Of a stretch of DNA of 64,000 bases, positions 9,005 to 16,308 are shown one piece after another; the first letter of the stretch is position 1; each line of letters opens with the position of its first letter. This DNA comes from Leptospirales bacterium. GTDB lineage: Bacteria; Spirochaetota; Leptospiria; Leptospirales; Leptonemataceae. The translations under genes and the position numbers were made by a program. The notes under the pieces were generated by a model, which did no database searches, was not told where the DNA came from, and saw only the letters and a program-made list of their open reading frames with translations. The stretch spans positions 62,001-126,000 of the forward strand of contig JAEUSB010000095.1 in assembly GCA_016788865.1 (NCBI GenBank), read 5' to 3'.

Positions 9005-9652
9005 ATGGGTCGTTTGCGGCCACTTCTATTTAGCATGACTGCCCAAAAACTCCTTCTTTTGATACTCCGCCTTGCTTTCCTGTTTCCGGCAGTCCTGGTG
9101 CCGCAGGAGTCTACCGAGCCGCGTGAAATGAACTTTGGGCACGAATCGAGATTCGGCCGATTCTTTCCATACAACGAATTAGAGAGCTGGGCCACTGCAC
9201 GGAACCTCGTGGTGCTCAAAGATTGTCCTCTGCGTGAAATTCAAGATCATGAGGCCGAGATAATTCCAGTTGAAGGAATGGAGTATACTCTCTCTGCGCC
9301 GGAAGACCATCAAGTATTCCTCTACCTCGACCTCGTTACGTTTAGACCGGCTGCGGCGTACAACCCCTTGCTCGATGGGATTCATTGCATTCCGGGCGAA
9401 GACAGGGTTCAAATGGAAAGCACACAGGTTCAGGACGTGAAGCAGGTCCGGTGGCTCTCTGTAGAGGTTAACGGGCACTTGCTCCACACCGCATACGTTG
9501 GTGGTGAAACGTTTCTGAGATCTCCACTTGTTGTCCGGATCCCGCGAGAGTACGTGAAGCGCGGTGTGATCAAGGTCCGGTTACAGGTATCCCCCGGTGA
9601 AGGGTTCTTTGCGATCTGGGATAGTTTTGTAAGTCGCAGTCCTCAAGGCTGA
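9005..9652 (+). CDS. Hypothetical exported protein
   Basis: I do not recognise this 215-residue product. It begins with a basic segment and a long hydrophobic stretch (LLLLILRLAFLFPAVLV), so it is probably exported or membrane-anchored. The mature part is acidic and looks beta-rich, with no visible catalytic motif. The frame opens upstream at 8948, and ATGs occur at 8969, 8999 and 9005. The AAAGGA just upstream gives a usable 5-nt spacing only for 9005. Composition is like that of its neighbours. The gene is bracketed by two direct copies (B and C) of the hairpin repeat, which is unusual. Confidence 0.6.
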   Translation: MGRLRPLLFSMTAQKLLLLILRLAFLFPAVLVPQESTEPREMNFGHESRFGRFFPYNELESWATARNLVVLKDCPLREIQDHEAEIIPVEGMEYTLSAPEDHQVFLYLDLVTFRPAAAYNPLLDGIHCIPGEDRVQMESTQVQDVKQVRWLSVEVNGHLLHTAYVGGETFLRSPLVVRIPREYVKRGVIKVRLQVSPGEGFFAIWDSFVSRSPQG

Positions 9653-9684
9653 GCGCTCCCTGGGATTTGGAGTCCAGACACCGC

Positions 9685-9774
9685 GCGAACCGCGTAGACG
9701 CCTGCCCCTCGCTCGCAGCTGCGACGCTCGGGCCGTTCGTATCCAACTCACTGCACGGCGCCTCGCGGTCCCGC
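9685..9774 (+). repeat. Structured GC-rich hairpin repeat, copy C
   Basis: The arms at 9685-9702 and 9757-9774 pair imperfectly (GCGAACCGCGTAGACGCC against the complement of GGCGCCTCGCGGTCCCGC). The arm sequence is unrelated to that of copy B, while the core 9703-9756 is nearly identical to B. So arm complementarity is kept although arm sequence is not. Confidence 0.8.
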
Positions 9775-9794
9775 CTATGGTTATTGCCCGCGCT

Positions 9795-9834
9795 CCCTGG
9801 TCGCAGGCTCAGCATTTCGCTGCGACCGGGTTTT
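9795..9834 (+). terminator. Hairpin followed by short T run
   Basis: The arms GGTCGCAG and CTGCGACC (within 9795-9830) are perfect and flanked by a further CCC/GGG pair, and the stem is followed by TTTT. It could end transcripts from the hypothetical gene upstream. The T run is short, so this is tentative. Confidence 0.45.
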
Positions 9835-9968
9835 GAATTGTGAATTCCTGGAAAGGCTTGAACGCTCGAGTCGCTTCCTGTGGAGCATTCGGCCATCCAT
9901 GGCGAATGGAGCAAGCCCACGTTTCAGAATTCCCGACCTCGGTCGCGACCAGATCAACCCGGGTTTAT

Positions 9969-10092
9969 CCGCAGGTCAGATTGCGCGCATCGAGCGGTCG
10001 CCTCTCGACGTCCGTGTCTTCGGCGACACTTCCAACATCCTGTTGGTCGTCCGCAACGGCGGAGCGACGGGCGATGCACGCAACTGACTCGG
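9969..10092 (-). repeat. Structured GC-rich hairpin repeat, copy D (reverse orientation)
   Basis: The arms at 9969-9992 and 10072-10092 pair (AGGTCAGATTGCGCGCATCG against the complement of CGATGCACGCAACTGACTCG). The reverse complement of the interior contains TCGCTCCGCCGTTGCGGACG, matching the core box of copies A-C, again with an internal hairpin (CCGC-cgtt-GCGG). The remaining interior differs and is longer than in B and C. Confidence 0.6.
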
Positions 10093-10095
10093 CGG

Positions 10096-10128
10096 AAGCA
10101 ACTCTGGCGTTTGTCCGCCGGAGTGCTT
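10096..10128 (-). terminator. Hairpin immediately after STAS gene
   Basis: AAGCAACTCTGGCG pairs with CGCCGGAGTGCTT around a 6-nt loop, directly behind the stop codon of the minus-strand STAS gene. There is no clear T tract, so it may be an RNA-stabilising 3' stem rather than an intrinsic terminator. Confidence 0.35.
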
Positions 10129-10469
10129 TACATTGGGTAGCGTTTCTTTAGTTCTTCGCCGTTGAGGATTTCAAAGTAGGAGATGAGCCCACTCACGCGA
10201 AAGACTTTCTCAATGGGTGGCTTGAGGTTGGCAACAATCAGCTTACCGCTCAGCCCCTGGACATAATTCAGTGCCTTGATAACGATTCCGATTCCGCTGG
10301 AGTCGATGTAGGTCAGTTTCTCCATATCAAGAATAACGGTAGTGCCCTTTGCCTTTACGTTTTCTTCCAGCGATGCCTTCAGATCGAGTGATGTATAGAT
10401 ATCCAGGCTGCCTTCAAGCTCAAACAGGCTAACTTGATTGCTGCTTTTTAACTTAATCTGCATCGGCAT
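10128..10469 (-). CDS. STAS-domain anti-anti-sigma factor-like protein
   Basis: The 113-residue product is a single STAS domain. It shows the SpoIIAA/RsbV pattern: an N-terminal beta strand with LEGSLDIYTS, then ILDMEKLTYIDSSGIGIV, in which S57 of DSSG (56-59) is the expected phosphorylation site. Such proteins bind anti-sigma kinases when unphosphorylated and so control a sigma factor or another partner. No partner kinase or sigma gene is adjacent, but a sensor with an anti-sigma-type ATPase domain is encoded at 48.7 kb. Start choice is uncertain: Met codons at 10469 and 10463 are both possible, and the frame extends to a TTG at 10496. Confidence 0.85.
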   Translation of the reverse strand: MPMQIKLKSSNQVSLFELEGSLDIYTSLDLKASLEENVKAKGTTVILDMEKLTYIDSSGIGIVIKALNYVQGLSGKLIVANLKPPIEKVFRVSGLISYFEILNGEELKKRYPM

Positions 10470-10598
10470 AGAGGCGATATTCCACGTCCGTCTCAACCAA
10501 TCAATGAAAAAAAGTAACCCTTTGGAGCTAGAAATCTCTCGGTGTGTATAAGATTGCCGTCCTCAGGGCCGAAAGTATATTAGAACCAGGTGAATCAC

Positions 10599-11378
10599 AT
10601 GAAAGCAGTCCGCCTATTCGCTCTACTTGTCCTCGCAGTGCCGCTGGCCCTGCCGGCAATCAACGAATTTACAGTCACGCCCAAGCCTTCCAAAGAAGAG
10701 GAGGCGGCCTACAATGATCTTGTGCGCCAGATAGCCGTGACCCAGAAGGATATTGAGGCCTATTTCATAGACCTGAACGAACGGCAGCGCATCATGCAAG
10801 ACAAGGATGCGAACGGTAAGCCGATTGGCCCTTCGTATTCGGAGTTCGAGATCACCTCCGAGGTGCAAACCTATTACGGCCAGAGAGATCGCTACGTTTA
10901 CACCGAGCGAGTCCGCCTTGAATGGGATATCAAACCGGGAGCTCAAGCCGGGACTACGTCTGCAACCATCAAGGGCTTCAATGTTTCCCAACGTCGCGGT
11001 CGAGTTGGTCAGAGTTATGTTCTAAAGCGCCGCATTACGGCTGACGTATTGCCGCCAACGACCAACGGAAAGGATCCGCTGCCTTTGAATCTGATCGTCA
11101 ATGAACTTCTGGATTCCGGTAAGGGACTGTTTCTGAACTTCCGTTTCCCGGATGCGGAAGTTGTGCGCGATAAAGACGAAGAAATTGTAATCGATGGTCA
11201 GAAGAAGCAGATCCACGTGATCTATGTGCGCTCCCATTCAGAAAAGATGCGTTTGTTGCGGGAGTATCGCGATGTGTTGAAGTTGACCTGGCGCAGGGTC
11301 GACTGGGAAATTCGTTCTGCCCGCGCGAGAAACGAAATGGAAATGCAGCGCATTCTGCGCAAGCAGGTCGACTACTGA
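10599..11378 (+). CDS. Hypothetical exported protein
   Basis: This 259-residue protein is of unrecognised family. It has a clear signal peptide (KAVRLFALLVLAVPLALPA), then a charged helical segment rich in Glu, Gln and Arg. A central region with alternating strands follows, and the C terminus is basic and helical (RRVDWEIRSARARNEMEMQR). The start at ATG 10599 is supported by AGGTGA six nt upstream; a GTG at 10590 in the same frame would lie within that ribosome binding site. No catalytic motif is visible. It probably acts in the periplasm. The next gene starts about 50 bp downstream in the same direction. Confidence 0.7.
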   Translation: MKAVRLFALLVLAVPLALPAINEFTVTPKPSKEEEAAYNDLVRQIAVTQKDIEAYFIDLNERQRIMQDKDANGKPIGPSYSEFEITSEVQTYYGQRDRYVYTERVRLEWDIKPGAQAGTTSATIKGFNVSQRRGRVGQSYVLKRRITADVLPPTTNGKDPLPLNLIVNELLDSGKGLFLNFRFPDAEVVRDKDEEIVIDGQKKQIHVIYVRSHSEKMRLLREYRDVLKLTWRRVDWEIRSARARNEMEMQRILRKQVDY

Positions 11379-11426
11379 TTCACTAAAACACTTGTCCGGT
11401 CCACGCCCGTGGACTGGAGTGTACCC

Positions 11427-12077
11427 GTGTCGAGAGGGGTTTTCATCGATCACTATGCGGCCCTTGAGCTCAAACCGGGCGCGCCTCCAGAAGAAGTTAG
11501 ACGAGCATTTCGTAGACTCGCCAAAACGCATCACCCTGATAAGAGTGGCGATGCGCTTCGCTTTCATGAGATTTACACAGCTTACCGACTCCTGACCGAA
11601 CCCGTTGCCCGCGTTTCATACGATAAGCAATACATACTATTCAAACGTGCTGAGCTCTGGAATGCCCGCCGCAAATCAATTCCTGTCTCTAGAATGATAA
11701 TTCCCACAACAGTTGCGGCTCTTGCCCGACGAGGGTTGTTGCGACCAAAGTTCCGCGGCAAAGACCGTCGGTTCCACCTGAAGGTGGACTACGACATGGA
11801 GCTGCCGCTGCTGGAAGAAGAATTTCAGATGCCATTGCTTGTTCCCGTGCCTGTCACTATTCGAAATCTCTGTCCCGAATGCTCAGGTAGCGACTCGCAC
11901 TGCGGCGTCTGCGGAGGTAAGGGCTCATACAAAAGCGGTGGCGTATTCAAGCTTCAACTGGACGGTGGACTTACTCACGGTCAGATTATTGAAATCAGTC
12001 TGCACGGTGTCCGACCGGCCCCTGCCAGCTACTACAAGAAAAGAAAAATCAGAATCAAGATATCCAGAGCATCATGA
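11427..12077 (+). CDS. DnaJ-like J-domain protein with a single reduced zinc module
   Basis: The 216-residue product begins with a J domain (about residues 8-66) containing the HPD tripeptide (36-38) that stimulates Hsp70 ATPase. After a basic linker, a strand-rich segment contains CPEC (149-152) and CGVCGGKG (159-166), one zinc-binding unit resembling half of the DnaJ Cys-rich domain. It ends with a short beta-rich C-terminal segment with GGLTHGQIIEISLHG, as in DnaJ substrate-binding domains. It is therefore a shortened type of DnaJ/CbpA. A GTG at 11427 with GGAG seven nt upstream is preferred over the GTG at 11409. Its stop overlaps the next start (ATGA), implying translational coupling to the NagZ gene. 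Confidence 0.82.
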   Translation: MSRGVFIDHYAALELKPGAPPEEVRRAFRRLAKTHHPDKSGDALRFHEIYTAYRLLTEPVARVSYDKQYILFKRAELWNARRKSIPVSRMIIPTTVAALARRGLLRPKFRGKDRRFHLKVDYDMELPLLEEEFQMPLLVPVPVTIRNLCPECSGSDSHCGVCGGKGSYKSGGVFKLQLDGGLTHGQIIEISLHGVRPAPASYYKKRKIRIKISRAS

Positions 12078-13810
12078 AATACATAACAGCTTCCCTCCTC
12101 ATCATTCTTGCAGGCTTTGCATCGTGTGGCTCGCTTCTGCCAGATCCAGTCGAGGAGTTTGCGGCCCAAACGCCACTTGAGATTGTCCGCCAAATGACTC
12201 TGGAAGAAAAAGTAGGTCAGCTCATTCATGTGGGCATGTCGGGCAGGACGAGCGCTGCAACTTTGAAACATGATATCGAGACGTACCATGTGGGTGGCGT
12301 CATTCTGTTTGAAACGAACCTGGGATCGCAGGCGGAGATTCGAGCATTGACGGATTCCGCTCAGCTGATCGTAAAGGGTGCGTCTAAGAACCCGGTTCCA
12401 CTCTTTGTAAGCATTGATCAGGAAGGTGGGCGAGTGGTTCGCGTAAAAGATGGCGTGGATCAGTTACCCGGTGCTCTGGCCCTGGGGCAGACCGAAAACG
12501 AAACCCTGGCAGAAGATGTGGGTTTCAGGACGGGTTCACAGCTTGCAAAACTCGGAATTCATTTGCTGTTGGCGCCCGTTGTGGACGTGAATAACAATCC
12601 AGCGAATCCGGTAATCAACTCACGCTCGTTCTCCGGTGAAGCGGAAATTGTAACCCGGATGGCCCTCGCGTATTCGCGTGGTGCCCGGGCCGCAGGTGTC
12701 GTGCCCGTACTGAAGCACTTTCCCGGTCACGGCAATACCAATACGGACAGCCATACTGCCCTCCCTACCATCAAGAGCGATCTCGCCCACATGGAATCAC
12801 TGGAATTGGTTCCTTTTCGCGCCGGTATCGCAGCCGGGGCTCCGGCAATCATGAGCGCTCACATTGTATTTCCTTCGCTCGATGCAAATGAACCGGCCAC
12901 ATTGAGTTCCAAAATTCTCAAAGACTATCTCCGAGTTAAACTGGGCTTCAAAGGTCTGACATTAACGGATGCTCTGGAAATGAAAGCAGTAGCCGATCGT
13001 TATCCTCCGGCCGTCCTGGCGCGGAAAGCGTTCACTGCAGGTCTCGATGTTCTCTTGCTCACGTCCACGGGTGAAAGGACAAAACTACTTTTTGACTCGC
13101 TTATTGTAGGATTCAAAAGCGGGGAGCTCTCAGTTGCGGATCTCGACGCGGCGGTTGCGCGTCAGATCGAGCTCAAACTACGCGCAGGTTTGTTCCACGA
13201 ATACGGCATGACACGGCCGGACTGGAAACCATCAGTCGCAGAGAGTTTCAAAACGAGGTCCGCCTCAGTTGAAAGTCGATCCGCGGATCTGCAATCCAGA
13301 TATCCTGAAGGTCTCAATGCCGCCGTCTCTCGTGCCTCCATTTCTTCGCTGCGCAAAACTTTCGCTGTAGAGCCAGGCTTGAAAGAGAAATTGAAATTAT
13401 TCAGTCGCAGCCCTGCCATGATTGAAACGGCAAAAGCGCGCGGCATCGATCAATCGCGCATAACGGTAACCCCATCGCCGGTGACAGTTGCAGCGGCCAT
13501 ATTTGCCGGTTTCTGCCGCCCGGGAATGCAATGTCCGGAAATACTTGCAATTGAGCTGGCAGACTTTGACCTCTGGCGCTGGAACCTGCTCGTTGCGGAG
13601 TTGAAGGCTGCAGCCAGGGCCGGGCGCAAAGTGCCCGTTTTGCTTGGCCTCTATTCCGGGAACCCCTACCTGAATGTTCGCGTGCCAGAGTCCGGTGCTG
13701 TGCTCTGCAGTTTTTCTCCCACAGAAGAATCTATCAAGGCGCTTGTGTATCGACTGACAGATCCTGGTATGGTACGGCAGGGGAAGCTTATCCTGGCCGA
13801 TGAAAAGTAG
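12074..13810 (+). CDS. nagZ: Beta-N-acetylhexosaminidase-like glycoside hydrolase family 3 lipoprotein
   Basis: NagZ-type GH3 enzymes remove N-acetylglucosamine from peptidoglycan fragments. The 578-residue product has a lipoprotein signal with Cys at 18 (AGFASC). The GH3 barrel follows, with SIDQEGGRV (113-121), KHFPGHG (214-220), the DSH that carries the NagZ catalytic dyad (225-227) and the nucleophile D299 in LTDALEM. After about residue 370 it has a C-terminal domain of some 200 residues not found in short cytosolic NagZ, giving the length of secreted GH3 lipoproteins. It is coupled to the upstream J-domain gene and overlaps hemW by 11 nt. Periplasmic-side location is inferred from the lipobox. 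Confidence 0.87.
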   Translation: MKYITASLLIILAGFASCGSLLPDPVEEFAAQTPLEIVRQMTLEEKVGQLIHVGMSGRTSAATLKHDIETYHVGGVILFETNLGSQAEIRALTDSAQLIVKGASKNPVPLFVSIDQEGGRVVRVKDGVDQLPGALALGQTENETLAEDVGFRTGSQLAKLGIHLLLAPVVDVNNNPANPVINSRSFSGEAEIVTRMALAYSRGARAAGVVPVLKHFPGHGNTNTDSHTALPTIKSDLAHMESLELVPFRAGIAAGAPAIMSAHIVFPSLDANEPATLSSKILKDYLRVKLGFKGLTLTDALEMKAVADRYPPAVLARKAFTAGLDVLLLTSTGERTKLLFDSLIVGFKSGELSVADLDAAVARQIELKLRAGLFHEYGMTRPDWKPSVAESFKTRSASVESRSADLQSRYPEGLNAAVSRASISSLRKTFAVEPGLKEKLKLFSRSPAMIETAKARGIDQSRITVTPSPVTVAAAIFAGFCRPGMQCPEILAIELADFDLWRWNLLVAELKAAARAGRKVPVLLGLYSGNPYLNVRVPESGAVLCSFSPTEESIKALVYRLTDPGMVRQGKLILADEK

Positions 13811-15002
13811 TCCAATCATTCGCGCTCCCCATCGCAACACAGACAATCTTGGAGTTTACGTTCACTTTCCCTATTGTATTCACAAATGTTCGTATTGTGA
13901 CTTCTATTCGGTCGGCATGGATCGGGCCATGGATGGAGGAAAAACTGTAACCACTCGTGCTCTTGCGGACTACATGCAGGCCTTGCAGAGCGAGTTTGCT
14001 GAGAGGAAGAAGCTATTCCGGCAACGGAGAATCAATACAATCTTCTTTGGAGGCGGAACGGCTTCACTTTTGCCGGCCGAAAATGTTTTTCGAATTCTCG
14101 AAATGCTCCGTACGGAGTTTGAAATGGATTCGAGGTGTGAAATCACGCTTGAGGGGAACCCCGAAAACTTTTCGCCAGACTACATTGCTTCACTGAAACA
14201 AACGGGTGTGAATCGCATTCACGTTGGAATTCAATCGCTCCGTCCCGCGATTCTGAAACAGTTAGACCGATACTACGATGAAGAACGTTATGCGGCCATT
14301 CTCGAAACGCTAAAAGGTTCCACAATCGTTAACCGAGGGGTGGATTTGATGTATGGGGTCCCCGGTCAGACAGAGGAGGATTTCTATCAGGATCTAGACC
14401 GTCTTCTGGACACGGGGATTACTCACGTATCATTGTACTCGCTCACCGTGGAACACGGAACCCCGTACGACGTTATGGTTAGAAAGGGTGTATCTCCGCC
14501 ACCGGATGAAGAGATGCAGGAGCAAATTTTTTCTTTCCTCCCCCAGCGCATGCGAGACCGGGGGTTCGTTCACTACGAAGTATCCAATTATGGAAAGCCG
14601 GGCCAGCTCAGTCGCCACAATTTGCGCTATTGGCTTTATGAACCAACCCTGGCACTTGGGCCAGGCGCTCACGGTTTTACCGGGACGAGCCGTTATGCGA
14701 ACGTGAGAAATACCCCGGGCTGGCAGTCCGCTCCGTTGGCAGCGGCCCTGGAATCTCATGAGCCGGCCCTCGAATTACCACTTTGCTTTCTAAGAATATT
14801 GCTCCCGCTAGAACGCGAAGAGCTCCAGAGGATCGTGGAGACGGAAGTCCCAGGCAAATGGGACGCAGTTTCGCGAACACTAGAGTCCTGGGCCATGCGC
14901 GGATTGGCAAGATTCGATTCTGTGTTCGAGTGGAAGCTTGAGGGGTTGATGCGATTGAATGATCGTGTCGTCGAGTTACAGGAGGTTCTTGTGAGTAAAT
15001 AG
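13800..15002 (+). CDS. hemW: Radical SAM haem chaperone HemW-like protein
   Basis: The 400-residue product belongs to the HemN/HemW branch of radical SAM proteins. The N-terminal motif VHFPYCIHKCSYC gives the CxxxCxxC cluster ligands at C26, C30 and C33. FFGGGTASLL and the EGNPE segment are typical SAM-binding elements, and a HemN C-terminal domain follows. HemW binds haem and is thought to deliver it to respiratory proteins; true HemN oxidises coproporphyrinogen III. Family members of about 380-400 residues lacking the long HemN N-terminal region are usually HemW, so that is the call. It overlaps nagZ by 11 nt. Confidence 0.83.
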   Translation: MKSSPIIRAPHRNTDNLGVYVHFPYCIHKCSYCDFYSVGMDRAMDGGKTVTTRALADYMQALQSEFAERKKLFRQRRINTIFFGGGTASLLPAENVFRILEMLRTEFEMDSRCEITLEGNPENFSPDYIASLKQTGVNRIHVGIQSLRPAILKQLDRYYDEERYAAILETLKGSTIVNRGVDLMYGVPGQTEEDFYQDLDRLLDTGITHVSLYSLTVEHGTPYDVMVRKGVSPPPDEEMQEQIFSFLPQRMRDRGFVHYEVSNYGKPGQLSRHNLRYWLYEPTLALGPGAHGFTGTSRYANVRNTPGWQSAPLAAALESHEPALELPLCFLRILLPLEREELQRIVETEVPGKWDAVSRTLESWAMRGLARFDSVFEWKLEGLMRLNDRVVELQEVLVSK

Positions 15003-15052
15003 CGCTTGTGAGCCGGGGTTGACAATCGGGAAGGCCTGATCGGAATAAGGTT

Positions 15053-16249
15053 ATGCGAATTCAGTACTTTCCCCTGTTAGTTCTGCTGCAAATTTTCGTA
15101 GCATGTTCTGGTGAGCAAGGACCTACAGATGCAGAGAAGCTCGGTTACTTCAAGGAGACGTACGAATCTAATCGGGAGGCTTTTCGACAGCTATGCGCCC
15201 GAATGAAGGATCAACGCGCAGAAGCTTCAACGCTGAACGTACCATCGAGATCAGACAAAGATCTGACGATTGACCTTTGCTATTTTCCACCGGCTACACC
15301 CGGCGGAAAACTCGTAATCATTACTTCTGGAATTCACGGTATCGAAGCCTTTGCGTCCAGTGCTATTCAACGTTTCTTCATGGATCGACTCCTGGGAAAA
15401 TTGAACCGGGCAGACCTTGGGATACTGCTGGTTCATGGAGTTAATCCCTTTGGCTTTCGGCATGAACGTCGGGTCACAGAAAACAACGTAGATCTAAATC
15501 GGAACTTTGATGAAACCCCGGCTCTATTTCAAACAAAGAATGAGGGATATTCAAAAATCAATTCACTGCTGAATCCTACGGAACAAGCCAATCCGGGCAA
15601 CCTCAGCAACAGATTTTTTCCATTGCGAGCCATCTACAATATTGTCATGCATTCGATGGCGGCTCTACGTCAGGCGGCATTGCAGGGTCAGTATGAATAC
15701 CCCAAAGGGATATATTTTGGTGGGTCTGATTTTGAGCCGCAAAAAGAAATTCTTTCGCCGCGGTTTCTACAGGTGGCCTCCTCGTATCGCGCGATCATGC
15801 TGATAGACATCCACACGGGCTATGGCGCGAGGGGAAAGTTACATTTCTTCCCGAACGCCATTAAGGACGCTGCCACTCGCAAGCGAATCGAGACTGTCTA
15901 CGCAGGCTATCAGGTGGACTACGGCGATACAAAGGATTTCTACACAACAACCGGGGATTTTTCGGAGTATCTGGGAAAGCTTCTCAAGGGTAAGGAATAT
16001 ATACCGATGGTCTTTGAGTTTGGGACGCTCGATAGCCAGACCACCAGCGGTTCGATCAAGTCGATCCACAACATGATTCTGGAAAATCAGGGCTATCACT
16101 ACGGCTTCGATTCGGATGAAAGTAAGGCAGAAGTGAGGCGCCGTTTCAGGGAGCACTTCTATCCGTCTTCGTCTGTCTGGCGAACGCAAGTGCTAACTAC
16201 TTCCGAGGAGGTGTTTCCACTTATACTGGAGCGCTTTTCGTCGCTTTGA
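15053..16249 (+). CDS. DUF2817-type M14-like zinc peptidase lipoprotein
   Basis: The 398-residue product has a lipoprotein signal (Cys 18 in FVACSG) and a domain of the DUF2817/M14 carboxypeptidase group. The likely zinc ligands are H95 and E98 in SGIHGIEAF and H254 in LIDIHTGYG. NNVDLNRNF resembles the substrate-binding Asn-Arg element of M14 enzymes, and E322 in FEFGT is the likely catalytic Glu. It is probably a lipid-anchored peptidase facing the periplasm or cell surface; its substrate is unknown. It starts 50 bp after hemW. Confidence 0.78.
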   Translation: MRIQYFPLLVLLQIFVACSGEQGPTDAEKLGYFKETYESNREAFRQLCARMKDQRAEASTLNVPSRSDKDLTIDLCYFPPATPGGKLVIITSGIHGIEAFASSAIQRFFMDRLLGKLNRADLGILLVHGVNPFGFRHERRVTENNVDLNRNFDETPALFQTKNEGYSKINSLLNPTEQANPGNLSNRFFPLRAIYNIVMHSMAALRQAALQGQYEYPKGIYFGGSDFEPQKEILSPRFLQVASSYRAIMLIDIHTGYGARGKLHFFPNAIKDAATRKRIETVYAGYQVDYGDTKDFYTTTGDFSEYLGKLLKGKEYIPMVFEFGTLDSQTTSGSIKSIHNMILENQGYHYGFDSDESKAEVRRRFREHFYPSSSVWRTQVLTTSEEVFPLILERFSSL

Positions 16250-16308
16250 ACCAGAATTCTGGCACTTACTATTGACGCGTCAAAATCGCCGCACTTTCGT
16301 GTAAAAGC

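Larger units (their letters stand above)
9653..10127. other. Gene-free intergenic region with stacked hairpins
   Basis: These 475 bp contain no credible gene. In order they hold repeat copy C, a terminator-like hairpin (9795-9834), repeat copy D in reverse orientation, and a hairpin directly behind the STAS gene (10096-10128). Confidence 0.65.

Noticed and set aside
7554-10095. Integron attC array
   Set aside because: The elements lack the conserved outer GTTRRRY/RYYYAAC boxes; here the centre, not the ends, is conserved, and no integrase is visible.
9833-10151. Several 84-103 codon plus-strand frames
   Set aside because: They run through hairpin copy D and overlap one another in different frames; composition reflects the repeat, not protein.
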